Assembly: GCA_016719015.1 (NCBI GenBank)
Contig: JADKAZ010000004.1
Location: 1 to 64,000 of the forward strand
DNA length: 64,000 nucleotides
Direction: 5' to 3'
DNA from: Chitinophagaceae bacterium
GTDB lineage: Bacteria > Bacteroidota > Bacteroidia > Chitinophagales > Chitinophagaceae
Numbering within the stretch: the stretch's first letter is position 1; each line of letters begins with the position of its first letter. This document shows positions 10,099 to 18,587 of the stretch, one piece after another. The notes under the pieces are model-generated. The model did no database searches and had not been told where the DNA came from. It worked only from the letters and a program-made list of their open reading frames with translations. Position numbers and translations under genes: made by a program.

Positions 10099-11205
10099 AT
10101 GAGAAAAATTTTGTTAGTAGTGTTTGCAGCAGCGTCAATGACATTGACAGCGCAACAGCGGATCAGTACCAAACCTTCTTATTGCGACCCGGCGGTAAGC
10201 AACCTTGTTTTCACGGATGCCAGCAATGGCGTGGTGAACCTGGACCGTTTGGTTGTAGGCACTCCCGTGAACCTGGCATTTACATTGGGAAATACGGATG
10301 CCCTGAATGCTGTACCGGCAGGTACCTGCCAGGTGAAGATAACCCTGGGCTCAATGTTCAGGCTGGTAACAGACCTGTCTTCGATGAACCTGCCCTTGCG
10401 GGAGTATATCACCTGGAGCATAGCATCAGCTCCACGCAGTATGCAATTAATCATCACCGGTGAATTGTACCGTGAACTGCCACCCCGTTTTTCGGGAGTT
10501 GTAAAGTTTACCCTGATGCCTTCCGTTATCGGAAGTTCTACGGCCACTTGCCAGGTGCTGGTGAGCAATCATAATAATGACCGTGATATTTTATCTGATA
10601 TGGTACCTGGTAATAATTTTGTATCTGCTTCCTCTCGTAATACAAAACCAATTGGTATCAAGTTTACACAGTTTGATGCAAAGCCACATGGCTGTGTGGT
10701 CGGACTTGACTGGGCCGTGTTTGATGAAGATAAACTGGTAAAAAAATATATTATTGAAGTATCAGATGATGGTATCAACTTTCAACCTTTCAAAACCATA
10801 TTATCGAATGGTGGCAGTTCTTTCAGCCAGTTACTCGAAGGATTGAACCGTAAAGAAGTAACCGTTCGCATAAAAGCAGTAACAGAAGATGGACAGTTTG
10901 TGTATTCCGGTATGGTGTACAGGGGCAATCTTTGCAACGGTAAATTTGATATCGGTTTATTCCCGAATCCTGTTGCCACTGATGTAACAGAAGTTACGCT
11001 GCAGGCAAAAGCCGGCATCTTTAATGGCAGGTACAGCATCATGATGACGGATGCGATGGGTAAAGAAGTAAAGAAAACGGAAGCTAACTACACTAACCAG
11101 TTGCAGGTAAGTTTCAAAACCGGTTTCATTTCTGCCGGTACTTATTTCGTGACGGTAACGGGAGAAGACGGGGTGGCAAGTATGGTTCGGTTTGTGAAGC
11201 AATAA
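10099..11205 (+). CDS. T9SS type A cargo protein with the DPALV-like module
   Basis: A protein of 368 aa from ATG 10099, chosen because MRKILLVVFAAASMTLTAQ is a clean signal peptide; the upstream TTG at 10072 is unlikely. The mature N-terminal half (10180-10640) resembles the module in giant A and in the next gene: it has DPAV near the start, VPAGT-(x)-VKI-LG, LP-RF and NNF. A fibronectin-like region with KKYIIEVSDDGINF follows. The last roughly 80 residues start FPNPVATDV and end VRFVKQ, typical of a type A T9SS sorting domain (TIGR04183-like). It should be exported across the outer membrane and anchored or released there. Its position between the two giants suggests a shared role, possibly as a partner, but function is unknown. 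Confidence 0.85.
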   Translation: MRKILLVVFAAASMTLTAQQRISTKPSYCDPAVSNLVFTDASNGVVNLDRLVVGTPVNLAFTLGNTDALNAVPAGTCQVKITLGSMFRLVTDLSSMNLPLREYITWSIASAPRSMQLIITGELYRELPPRFSGVVKFTLMPSVIGSSTATCQVLVSNHNNDRDILSDMVPGNNFVSASSRNTKPIGIKFTQFDAKPHGCVVGLDWAVFDEDKLVKKYIIEVSDDGINFQPFKTILSNGGSSFSQLLEGLNRKEVTVRIKAVTEDGQFVYSGMVYRGNLCNGKFDIGLFPNPVATDVTEVTLQAKAGIFNGRYSIMMTDAMGKEVKKTEANYTNQLQVSFKTGFISAGTYFVTVTGEDGVASMVRFVKQ

Positions 11206-11625
11206 GGTAATAAAACAGGGTGAAAAGATACCGTTTTAGGCCCTGACAGTCGCTGTAGGTGCAGATATGACAGGTATTATAGTTTTTATAAAAAGAAATA
11301 TCAGGGCATTGCTTTATCGCAATGCCCTGCTAAAATAATATGACTAATCATTAGGACTTTTGGTGATTTCTGTCTATTTTTCGAACCCGGTTATGGTAAA
11401 ACCAAGGCCGTTCCAATCCATTTTCTTCGAAAAATCAGCCGCCAATTTCTATTCTAAGCCGTTGATTGTAAATCCCTGATTCTCTGAAACCAGTAATCCG
11501 GTGACGTTGTCACGATAGCCTGTTTAAAACCATCAGTTTGCCTGCATGGCATCCCTGAATTATTGAAAGCGAATTTTTTAATCAACCATACTCTGCAGAA
11601 ACTATTTAAAATTTAAAAGGTGACC
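11206..11625. other. 420-bp intergenic region
   Basis: No gene is supported. It contains a hairpin at 11302-11329 and otherwise unremarkable AT-rich sequence leading to the next start. An AAAAGG stretch precedes ATG 11626 by a few bases. No clear TAnnTTTG promoter element was seen. Confidence 0.5.
11302..11329 (+). terminator. Hairpin, probable terminator of the 10099 gene
   Basis: CAGGGCATTGC, loop TTTATC, GCAATGCCCTG: a perfect 11-bp stem about 100 bp after the stop codon. It is followed by CTAAAATAATAT rather than a solid T-run. Confidence 0.5.
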
Positions 11626-12756
11626 ATGAAAAAGCTATCAAAGCCAGCCAGATTTATTCATTCCCTGTTGCTACTGTCCTCATTTTTATTTTTTGGCCGT
11701 GCACAGGCACAAATGACATTTGTAACAGCTGACCCTGCATTGGTTTCATTTGATATAACCACCATGGCGGGTGTTCCGGTGAATGCAAATACCCTGGTTG
11801 GTAATTTCCCTTATAAATTGAAACTGATTGCTCAAAACGTAAGCCAGGCAAATGCAATTCCGGCAGCTACAGCAGAGATCCGGATTGGGCTGGGAAATAA
11901 AATGATATTGGCTCCAGGCTTTGACATATCAACTGCACCATTCAGTAATTATTTTACGTGGACTTATAGTACTTCTGGTAACCAACCGCAGATTTCCGGG
12001 TTGCTGCATACGGCTTTACCGGCGGGTTTTATCGAAGAGTTGTCTTTTGATGTAAAGGCTACTACGCAAGGCAATTCTACCTTTTCGGGAAATTTCCTGG
12101 TGGTAAATCTGAATCCCAATATTATTTTGACTGATCCCACTAACAACAATTTTGCGAGTTTGAATTATATAGTAGCATCCGAAGGAACTCTTCCGGTAAC
12201 CATCACCCGGTTTGCTGCTGTTAATAAAGATTGTAAAATCCAGGTAAGCTGGAAAAGTGAGCAAGAGCTGAACCTTTCCCGTTATGAAATAGAAGCCAGC
12301 AAAGATGGAATTAACTTCTTTACTGTTGGCGAATTGCCGGCACAAGGCAACAGGGATTATCAACAATCATTTGATCTGACGTCGGCCCTCAGGATACCTG
12401 TTTTATTAGTACGGCTAAAAACTACTGACCTTGATGGTTCTTACCGATACAGCAATGTTGTGTCTGTTTCGGGTACTTGTAAAGGGAATGCACAACAAAT
12501 CTTTTTTGCCTACCCGAACCCTGTCCGTGCTGCTGACCATATTACCATTGCAGCAAAGGGAGAACAATTTGATGGAACCTACCGGCTCACTGTTACAGAC
12601 ATGGCAGGAAGAATTTATTCTGTAAAAGAGGTAACACTGAATGCACCAACGTTAAGGCTTGACCTTTCACCATCAATGGCTGCCGGTAAATATTTTATCA
12701 GCATCCATAAAACGGATGGTTTGGTAAAATCGGTAGTACAGTTTGAGAAATTATAG
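11626..12756 (+). CDS. T9SS type A cargo protein, paralogue-like neighbour
   Basis: A protein of 376 aa from ATG 11626, which fits a signal peptide MKKLSKPARFIHS...GRAQAQ; the GTG at 11620 is a formal alternative. The N-terminal module (11728-12174) begins ADPALVSFDI and matches the giant A module closely: shared blocks are IPA-T, RI-LG-K, TAP-YF-W, LPA-F and NNN-A-LNY-V. A fibronectin-like region containing ITRFAAVNKDCKIQVSW and YEIEASKDGINFF follows, then a type A sorting domain beginning FAYPNPVRAADHI and ending VVQFEKL. It resembles the 10099 gene in layout, and the two probably arose by duplication. The likely location is the cell surface. The specific role is unknown. Confidence 0.85.
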   Translation: MKKLSKPARFIHSLLLLSSFLFFGRAQAQMTFVTADPALVSFDITTMAGVPVNANTLVGNFPYKLKLIAQNVSQANAIPAATAEIRIGLGNKMILAPGFDISTAPFSNYFTWTYSTSGNQPQISGLLHTALPAGFIEELSFDVKATTQGNSTFSGNFLVVNLNPNIILTDPTNNNFASLNYIVASEGTLPVTITRFAAVNKDCKIQVSWKSEQELNLSRYEIEASKDGINFFTVGELPAQGNRDYQQSFDLTSALRIPVLLVRLKTTDLDGSYRYSNVVSVSGTCKGNAQQIFFAYPNPVRAADHITIAAKGEQFDGTYRLTVTDMAGRIYSVKEVTLNAPTLRLDLSPSMAAGKYFISIHKTDGLVKSVVQFEKL

Positions 12757-12943
12757 AAAGAAGAATTTATTTTAAATAAAGAGTTTGAAATGGACCTTCA
12801 ACACGATAGCCCATTTTCCATTCGTATCCGACATCTTACCTGCTACTGATTGTAGCTATTGAAGCACCAACCAATCCTGCTATCCTTTCTTAAGCCACCG
12901 AACCAATTTTAAGTACAACGTTAACCACCAACTGTGTTGTAGA

Positions 12944-15900
12944 ATGCTTCATTTTGTACCCCATACCCGGAGGGCAATTATTGTCATTGCCGTCCTGCTA
13001 TTGTCTTATGTGTCGTTTGGCACTAATCCTATTGTTGCCGAAAATAATTTACCCGGTAACCCTTCATCCGAATGGGATATCAGCGGAGCCGGAGACCTGA
13101 GCATACAGGGATTTGCTTCACCACTCAGTGTGAATATAGGCAGTACTATCAATTTCAAAATTGATGTGCAGGGAGCTGCCACCCCTTACACTATAAAAAT
13201 TTACCGGCTTGGTTATTATAATGGTGATGGTGCCAGGCTGATCGCTGACCTTGGGTCATTTTCAGGTGCTGCACAACCCAGCCCTCTTTATGAAGCATCC
13301 ACCGGTAAAACAGATTGCAGTAACTGGGCTGTGTCTGCCAGCTGGAATACCAGCGGCGCAGTTTCAGGGGTATATCTTGCCAAACTGACCCGTGCAGATA
13401 ATAACGGGTCGAGTCACATTGCCTTTATTGTTCGTAATGATGGCAGTAACTCCTCTATACTTTTTAAAACTTCCGATGCCACCTGGCAGGCATATAACGG
13501 TTATGGTGGCAACAGTCTTTATGTAAATAATTCAGGCACTCCTGTTCCGGGTTTTAACCATGCGACAAAAGTGAGTTATAACCGGCCATTCTATACCCGT
13601 GCAGGCGGAGGAGGCAGCAGTGCTTCGGAAGATTGGTTGTTGTATTCAGAATACCCGATGATACGCTGGCTGGAAAGAAACGGCTATGATGTCAGCTATA
13701 CAACTGATTTAGATATGGACCGTGATGCTTCTGTCATCACCCCTTTGATACATAAAATAATATTATCTGTTGGTCATGATGAATACTGGAGTGCAGCCGA
13801 ACGATTAAAATTTGAAACAGCCAGGAACAACGGAGTTCATCTTGCTTTTTTCAGTGGTAATGAAGTGTACTGGAAAACAAGATGGGAAGATAATCACCAG
13901 ACTTTAGTTTGTTATAAAGAAGGAACACAGGGAGAAAATACATGCGGTGGAAAATGTGATCCTTTAGCTGCTGTATGGACAGGATTGTGGCGGGATGGAT
14001 GCGACTTTACTTCGGCTGATGGTTGTAATCCCGAGAATACACTAACGGGGCAGCTCAGTTGGCAGGGTAGTACCGGGGCAATACAGGTTCCTGATACCTA
14101 TAAGAACTTACGATTCTGGAGAAATACTACTGTTGCCACATTGAACAACGGAGAAACAGCAACACTCAGTTCTAATACACTTGGGTATGAGTGGGACCCT
14201 GAAACGAATAATGGTAAATATCCATCAGGTCGTATCAAGTTGTCTAATACTTCTCTTTCAGGAAAAACACATCATCTCTCTCTCTACCGGCATAGCAGTG
14301 GCGCATTAGTGTTTGGAGCCGGTACCGTGCAATGGAGCTGGGGGTTGGATGGAGTGCATGACGGAGGAGGTTCCACTGAAGATGCCCGGATGCAACAAGC
14401 GACCATCAATTTATTAGCTGATATGGGTGTGCTTCCGGATAATATACAGGGAGGAATGGTAGCAAGTTCGCCTATTGATATAACTGCACCTACTTCAGTT
14501 ATCAGCTCACCACTGGATGGTGCGTTTTTACCGGCTGGTAACACCGTTACTATTTCAGGTACTGCTGCAGATGTGGATGGAGTTGTAGCCGGAGTGGAAA
14601 TATCTGTGGATGGAGGAAATACATGGACTGTCGCCACCGGTACCAACAACTGGAGTGTATCCTGGGTGCCCACCACGATTGGAGCAACCACTATTCATTG
14701 CAGAGCTTATGATGACAATGGCAATATGGAAGCTGCAGGTACAGCACCTGCTGTGAATGCCATCAATATTACTATAACGACACCGGTTAGCCTGCCATGC
14801 CCATGCAGTGTGTTTCAGCCTTCGGCTACTCCTGCAATGCTGAATAATAATGACGGACAACCGATCGAAGTTGGAATGAAATTTAAATCAGGCAGTGATG
14901 GCTATATCACCGGTGTACGTTTTTACAAAGCCACCGGAGATAATGGTACACATATCGGTCATTTGTGGAGCAGCAACGGAACATTATTAGCTGCTGTTAC
15001 CTTTACAGGAGAATCTGCCAGTGGATGGCAGCAAATGAGTTTTGCTGCGCCGGTAGCTATTGAAGAAGATGAAACGTATATTATTTCCTATCACAGCAGC
15101 GCCGGTTTTTATACGGCCACTTATAATTATTTCACCAATGCTGTTATAAATGGTCAGCTCAGGGCATTAGCAGATGGTGAAGACGGGCCGAATGGCATTT
15201 ATATTTATTCGGCCAACCCGGCATATCCAACCAATACGTATCAAAAAAGTAATTACTGGGTGGATTTGGTTTATGAAACGACCATCGGTCCTGATGTTAC
15301 AGCACCGACGGTAAGTTCTGTTACTCCTGCTAACAATGTTACTGGTGTCAGCACCAATGCTACGGTGAATGCTGTATTTAGTGAAGCAATTGATCCGCTG
15401 ACTATTAACAGTACTACTTTTGAATTGCGTGATGCTTCCAATGCATTAGTTGCGGGAAGTGTTTCATACAACAACGGAACAAGAACTGCAACCTTTATTC
15501 CTTCTGTGGCATTGGCTTATTCAACTGTTTATACTGCAACGTTGACTGGCGGGGAATCTGATCCGAGAATAAAAGACCTGGCGGGAAATGCACTGGCTGA
15601 AAATTATACATGGTCATTCACCACTGCATCAGCACCACCTCCGCCACCAACAGAAGGACCGGGTGGCCCGATATTAGTTATCAGCGCTGCTGCCAATCCC
15701 TTCAGCCGTTACCCGGTTGAGATATTAAGAGCCGAAGGATTCAACGAGTTTACGGCGATGGATATGTCGCTGGTAAATGCCACTGTTCTTACTAATTATG
15801 ATGTGGTAGTACTGGGTGAGATGTCTGTCAATGCTGCACAAGTAACCATGCTGACCGATTGGGTGAATGCCGGGGGAACACTTATTGCAATGCGGCCGGA

Positions 15901-16792
15901 TGCGCTGCTTTCACCACTCTTAGGAATTACAGCAGCCGGTGGCAGCTTGTCTGATAAATATTTACTTTTTAATACAACCGGCGGACCGGGTGCAGGACTG
16001 GTGAATCAAACAATACAGTTTCACGGAACTGCTGATTATTATACGCTAAATGGAGCCACTGCTTTGGCAATGTTGTACTCCAATGCAACTACTGCCACCA
16101 CCTACCCGGCAGTTACGACCATTGATGTGGGTGCGAATGGTGGTATGGCCATCGCCTTCACTTATGATCTTGCCCGGTCAATTGTATATACAAGGCAGGG
16201 TAATCCTGCCTGGGCAGGGCAGAGCAGGGATGGTCAGCCAGGCCCTATCCGCTCCGATAATCTTTATTTTGGTAATGCAGCAGGTGACCCGCAGCCAGAT
16301 TGGATCGATTTTAATAAAGTAGCGATACCACAGGCAGATGAGCAACAACATTTGCTTAGTAATATTATTGCATTGGGTAATCTTCATCGTAAACCATTAC
16401 CAAGATTCTGGTTTTTGCCCCGCAAACTGAAAGCGGCTATAGTGATGACGGGAGATGATCATGCCAGTGGCGGTACGATAGGACGGTTTAACCAATACCT
16501 GGGATTTGGTAATAACACTCCACAGGATGTCCTGGATTGGAAAGCCATCCGGGGCACATCTTATATTTTTTCAAGCACTAATAACAGCAGCACCATTACC
16601 AATGCACAGGCTGCTGCTTTTGAAGCACAGGGCTTTGAAATCGGAGTGCATATCAATACTAATTGTGGTAACTGGACATCACAGTCACAGTTGGATAATA
16701 CTTTTTCACCCCCAACTTACAGAGTTTGCCATCAAATGGCCGGGAGTGTCGGCACCATCTACCAATCGCACCCATTGTATTGCATGGAGTGA
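12944..16792 (+). CDS. Giant secreted protein B, N-terminal part (frameshifted)
   Basis: Starts at ATG 12944 with a signal peptide of about 26 residues. The first roughly 500 residues resemble the N,N-dimethylformamidase large-subunit-like C-terminal fold found in many Bacteroidota and Actinobacteria surface proteins (motifs SVGHDEYWS, FFSGNEVYWKTRW, GAGTVQWSWGLDG). Next come an Ig-like domain, a DUF4082 domain (about 617-777; PIEVGMKFKSGSDGYITGVRFYK), an SbsA-type Ig-like domain (about 784-894; TAPTVSSVTPANN), and a glutamine-amidotransferase-like domain opening GGPILVISAAANPFSRYP (about 905-1130). The start of a polysaccharide-deacetylase-like domain has IVMTGDDHASGG (about 1163) and EIGVHINTNC, candidate metal-binding segments. 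After the C5 tract at 16709-16713 the last 26 or so codons are out of register. Enzymatic activity on an unidentified glycan is possible but not shown. Confidence 0.85.
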   Translation: MLHFVPHTRRAIIVIAVLLLSYVSFGTNPIVAENNLPGNPSSEWDISGAGDLSIQGFASPLSVNIGSTINFKIDVQGAATPYTIKIYRLGYYNGDGARLIADLGSFSGAAQPSPLYEASTGKTDCSNWAVSASWNTSGAVSGVYLAKLTRADNNGSSHIAFIVRNDGSNSSILFKTSDATWQAYNGYGGNSLYVNNSGTPVPGFNHATKVSYNRPFYTRAGGGGSSASEDWLLYSEYPMIRWLERNGYDVSYTTDLDMDRDASVITPLIHKIILSVGHDEYWSAAERLKFETARNNGVHLAFFSGNEVYWKTRWEDNHQTLVCYKEGTQGENTCGGKCDPLAAVWTGLWRDGCDFTSADGCNPENTLTGQLSWQGSTGAIQVPDTYKNLRFWRNTTVATLNNGETATLSSNTLGYEWDPETNNGKYPSGRIKLSNTSLSGKTHHLSLYRHSSGALVFGAGTVQWSWGLDGVHDGGGSTEDARMQQATINLLADMGVLPDNIQGGMVASSPIDITAPTSVISSPLDGAFLPAGNTVTISGTAADVDGVVAGVEISVDGGNTWTVATGTNNWSVSWVPTTIGATTIHCRAYDDNGNMEAAGTAPAVNAINITITTPVSLPCPCSVFQPSATPAMLNNNDGQPIEVGMKFKSGSDGYITGVRFYKATGDNGTHIGHLWSSNGTLLAAVTFTGESASGWQQMSFAAPVAIEEDETYIISYHSSAGFYTATYNYFTNAVINGQLRALADGEDGPNGIYIYSANPAYPTNTYQKSNYWVDLVYETTIGPDVTAPTVSSVTPANNVTGVSTNATVNAVFSEAIDPLTINSTTFELRDASNALVAGSVSYNNGTRTATFIPSVALAYSTVYTATLTGGESDPRIKDLAGNALAENYTWSFTTASAPPPPPTEGPGGPILVISAAANPFSRYPVEILRAEGFNEFTAMDMSLVNATVLTNYDVVVLGEMSVNAAQVTMLTDWVNAGGTLIAMRPDALLSPLLGITAAGGSLSDKYLLFNTTGGPGAGLVNQTIQFHGTADYYTLNGATALAMLYSNATTATTYPAVTTIDVGANGGMAIAFTYDLARSIVYTRQGNPAWAGQSRDGQPGPIRSDNLYFGNAAGDPQPDWIDFNKVAIPQADEQQHLLSNIIALGNLHRKPLPRFWFLPRKLKAAIVMTGDDHASGGTIGRFNQYLGFGNNTPQDVLDWKAIRGTSYIFSSTNNSSTITNAQAAAFEAQGFEIGVHINTNCGNWTSQSQLDNTFSPPTYRVCHQMAGSVGTIYQSHPLYCME

Positions 16793-18587
16793 TTGGGTAT
16801 CGCAACCAAAAGTGCAGGCCGCAAAAGGAATCAGGCTGGATTGTAATTATTATTACTGGCCGGATTCATGGATACAAAACAGGCCTGGTATGTTCACCGG
16901 CTCAGGTATGCCAATGCGTTTTGCAGACCTCGATGGAACACTGATTGATTGTTACCAGGTGACAACACAAATGCCGGATGAATCAGGTATTACCTGGCCC
17001 GGCTTTATCAATACTTTATTAGATAACGCCATCGGAGCAAATGGCTACTATGGTGTGTTTTGTGCCAACATGCACACGGATAATAATAATCCGGGAGACC
17101 AGTCGGTTGTAGGAAGTGATGCAATCATTGCTGCGGCACAGGCAAGGCAAATCCCTGTTATAAGTGCCAGGCAAATGCTGACCTGGCTGGATGGAAGAAA
17201 TGCTTCTTCTTTCGGTAACATCAGTTGGAGCGGTAACAATTTAAATTTTACTATCACTGTTGCTACCGGTGCCCATCAATTACAAGGCATGGTTCCCGTG
17301 AATGCTGTTGTTGGCCAGTTAACCGGAATAACTTTAAATGGTTCACCGATAAGTTATACCACTGAAGTAATTAAAGGTATCAATTATGCTTTCTTTGATG
17401 CTGTTGCAGGAAATTATGTAGCCAGTTATTCAGTTGATGTTACAGGACCAGTTATTACCAATGTTACAGCTACTCCCCATACAAACGGAACAGCTACCAT
17501 TACATGGACCACTAATGAAGTGGCTGATTCCAAAGTTGATTACGGAACCAACAGTAATAATTTAAATCTCAATAGTACAAGTGGTGTATTGGTAACAAGT
17601 CATTCTATCCTGCTTACCGGGTTAAGTTTGGGTACCACTTATTATTTCAGGGTTAGTTCTGCCGATGCTGCAAGTAACAGCACAACAGAACCTGTATCAC
17701 CTGCCACTCTCAACTTCACGATGCCGTCTGGTCCCTGTGCCAGTGATATCATTGCTGCAGATTTTGCAGCCGGAACGGTAGATGCAAATACGATGGTAAT
17801 TGCTGAAGGAGATGGGGCTGTTAGCCTGAAGCCCTCTTTGAATGAAGAGTTTTCGGGAGCCGGTATTCCTCCCGGATGGACCGATGGTGTATGGGACGGA
17901 CAAGCTGGTGCTATCACCACTTACAGTGGTGGACAGGTAACAGTCAACGGTACACACCTGAATTATAACACGGCGTTTGGCCCGGGTACATCACTTGAAT
18001 TCACGGCTACTTTCAATGCAGGTAATTTTCAGAATGTCGGTTTCTCAGCCGATGCGGATTTTAATAACCCGTGGGTGGTTATTGGAAGAGGAGGTGCAGG
18101 TGATAATCATGTATATGCAAGAAACTCTAACAATCAAACTGTATCGCTGGGCTCAACATTGCTTGGCAATCCCCATGTTTACCGTATCCAATGGAAGACG
18201 GATGGCAGTTTTGAGTTCTATGTTGATGGAGTGTTGATTGCCACACCGGGTATCACACAATCAATATTGACTAATATGGTGATACAGATCAGTGATTACC
18301 CGGCAGGTGGTGTTGGTTTGTCTGTTGACCGGATATCTGCAACACCTTATTTTACTCCAGGTATTTTTATCTCCCGGGTATTCGATGCCGGCAGTACAAA
18401 AAACTGGGGCGTTGCATCATGGACCGGAACAGTACCTGACGGGACCTACGCTGCAAATATTCCAACGACAGGCTGCCAGCTCAGGTGCTATCAACAGTGC
18501 TGCATGGGTAGCCATACCAACCAACGGAGCCATAATTGGCGGCACATCACAATTCATTCAATACAAGGCGGTTTTTGCAACTTCTAA
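16713..18587 (+). CDS. Giant secreted protein B, middle part (frameshifted)
   Basis: This frame picks up the upstream protein if one C is removed from the C5 tract. The joined reading SPQLTEFAIKWPG-SAPSTNRTHCIAW continues the deacetylase-like domain, including GIRLDCNYYYWPDSW and PMRFADLDGTLIDCYQ. An Ig-like region follows (to about 17440), then a fibronectin type III domain (about 17455-17710; GPVITNV, TITWTTNE, TTYYFRVSS) and a concanavalin/laminin-G-like domain (about 17740-18440; FEFYVDGVLI). It has no start of its own. Codons after about 18446 are out of register up to TAG at 18585. Confidence 0.75.
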   Translation, partial: QLTEFAIKWPGVSAPSTNRTHCIAWSDWVSQPKVQAAKGIRLDCNYYYWPDSWIQNRPGMFTGSGMPMRFADLDGTLIDCYQVTTQMPDESGITWPGFINTLLDNAIGANGYYGVFCANMHTDNNNPGDQSVVGSDAIIAAAQARQIPVISARQMLTWLDGRNASSFGNISWSGNNLNFTITVATGAHQLQGMVPVNAVVGQLTGITLNGSPISYTTEVIKGINYAFFDAVAGNYVASYSVDVTGPVITNVTATPHTNGTATITWTTNEVADSKVDYGTNSNNLNLNSTSGVLVTSHSILLTGLSLGTTYYFRVSSADAASNSTTEPVSPATLNFTMPSGPCASDIIAADFAAGTVDANTMVIAEGDGAVSLKPSLNEEFSGAGIPPGWTDGVWDGQAGAITTYSGGQVTVNGTHLNYNTAFGPGTSLEFTATFNAGNFQNVGFSADADFNNPWVVIGRGGAGDNHVYARNSNNQTVSLGSTLLGNPHVYRIQWKTDGSFEFYVDGVLIATPGITQSILTNMVIQISDYPAGGVGLSVDRISATPYFTPGIFISRVFDAGSTKNWGVASWTGTVPDGTYAANIPTTGCQLRCYQQCCMGSHTNQRSHNWRHITIHSIQGGFCNF

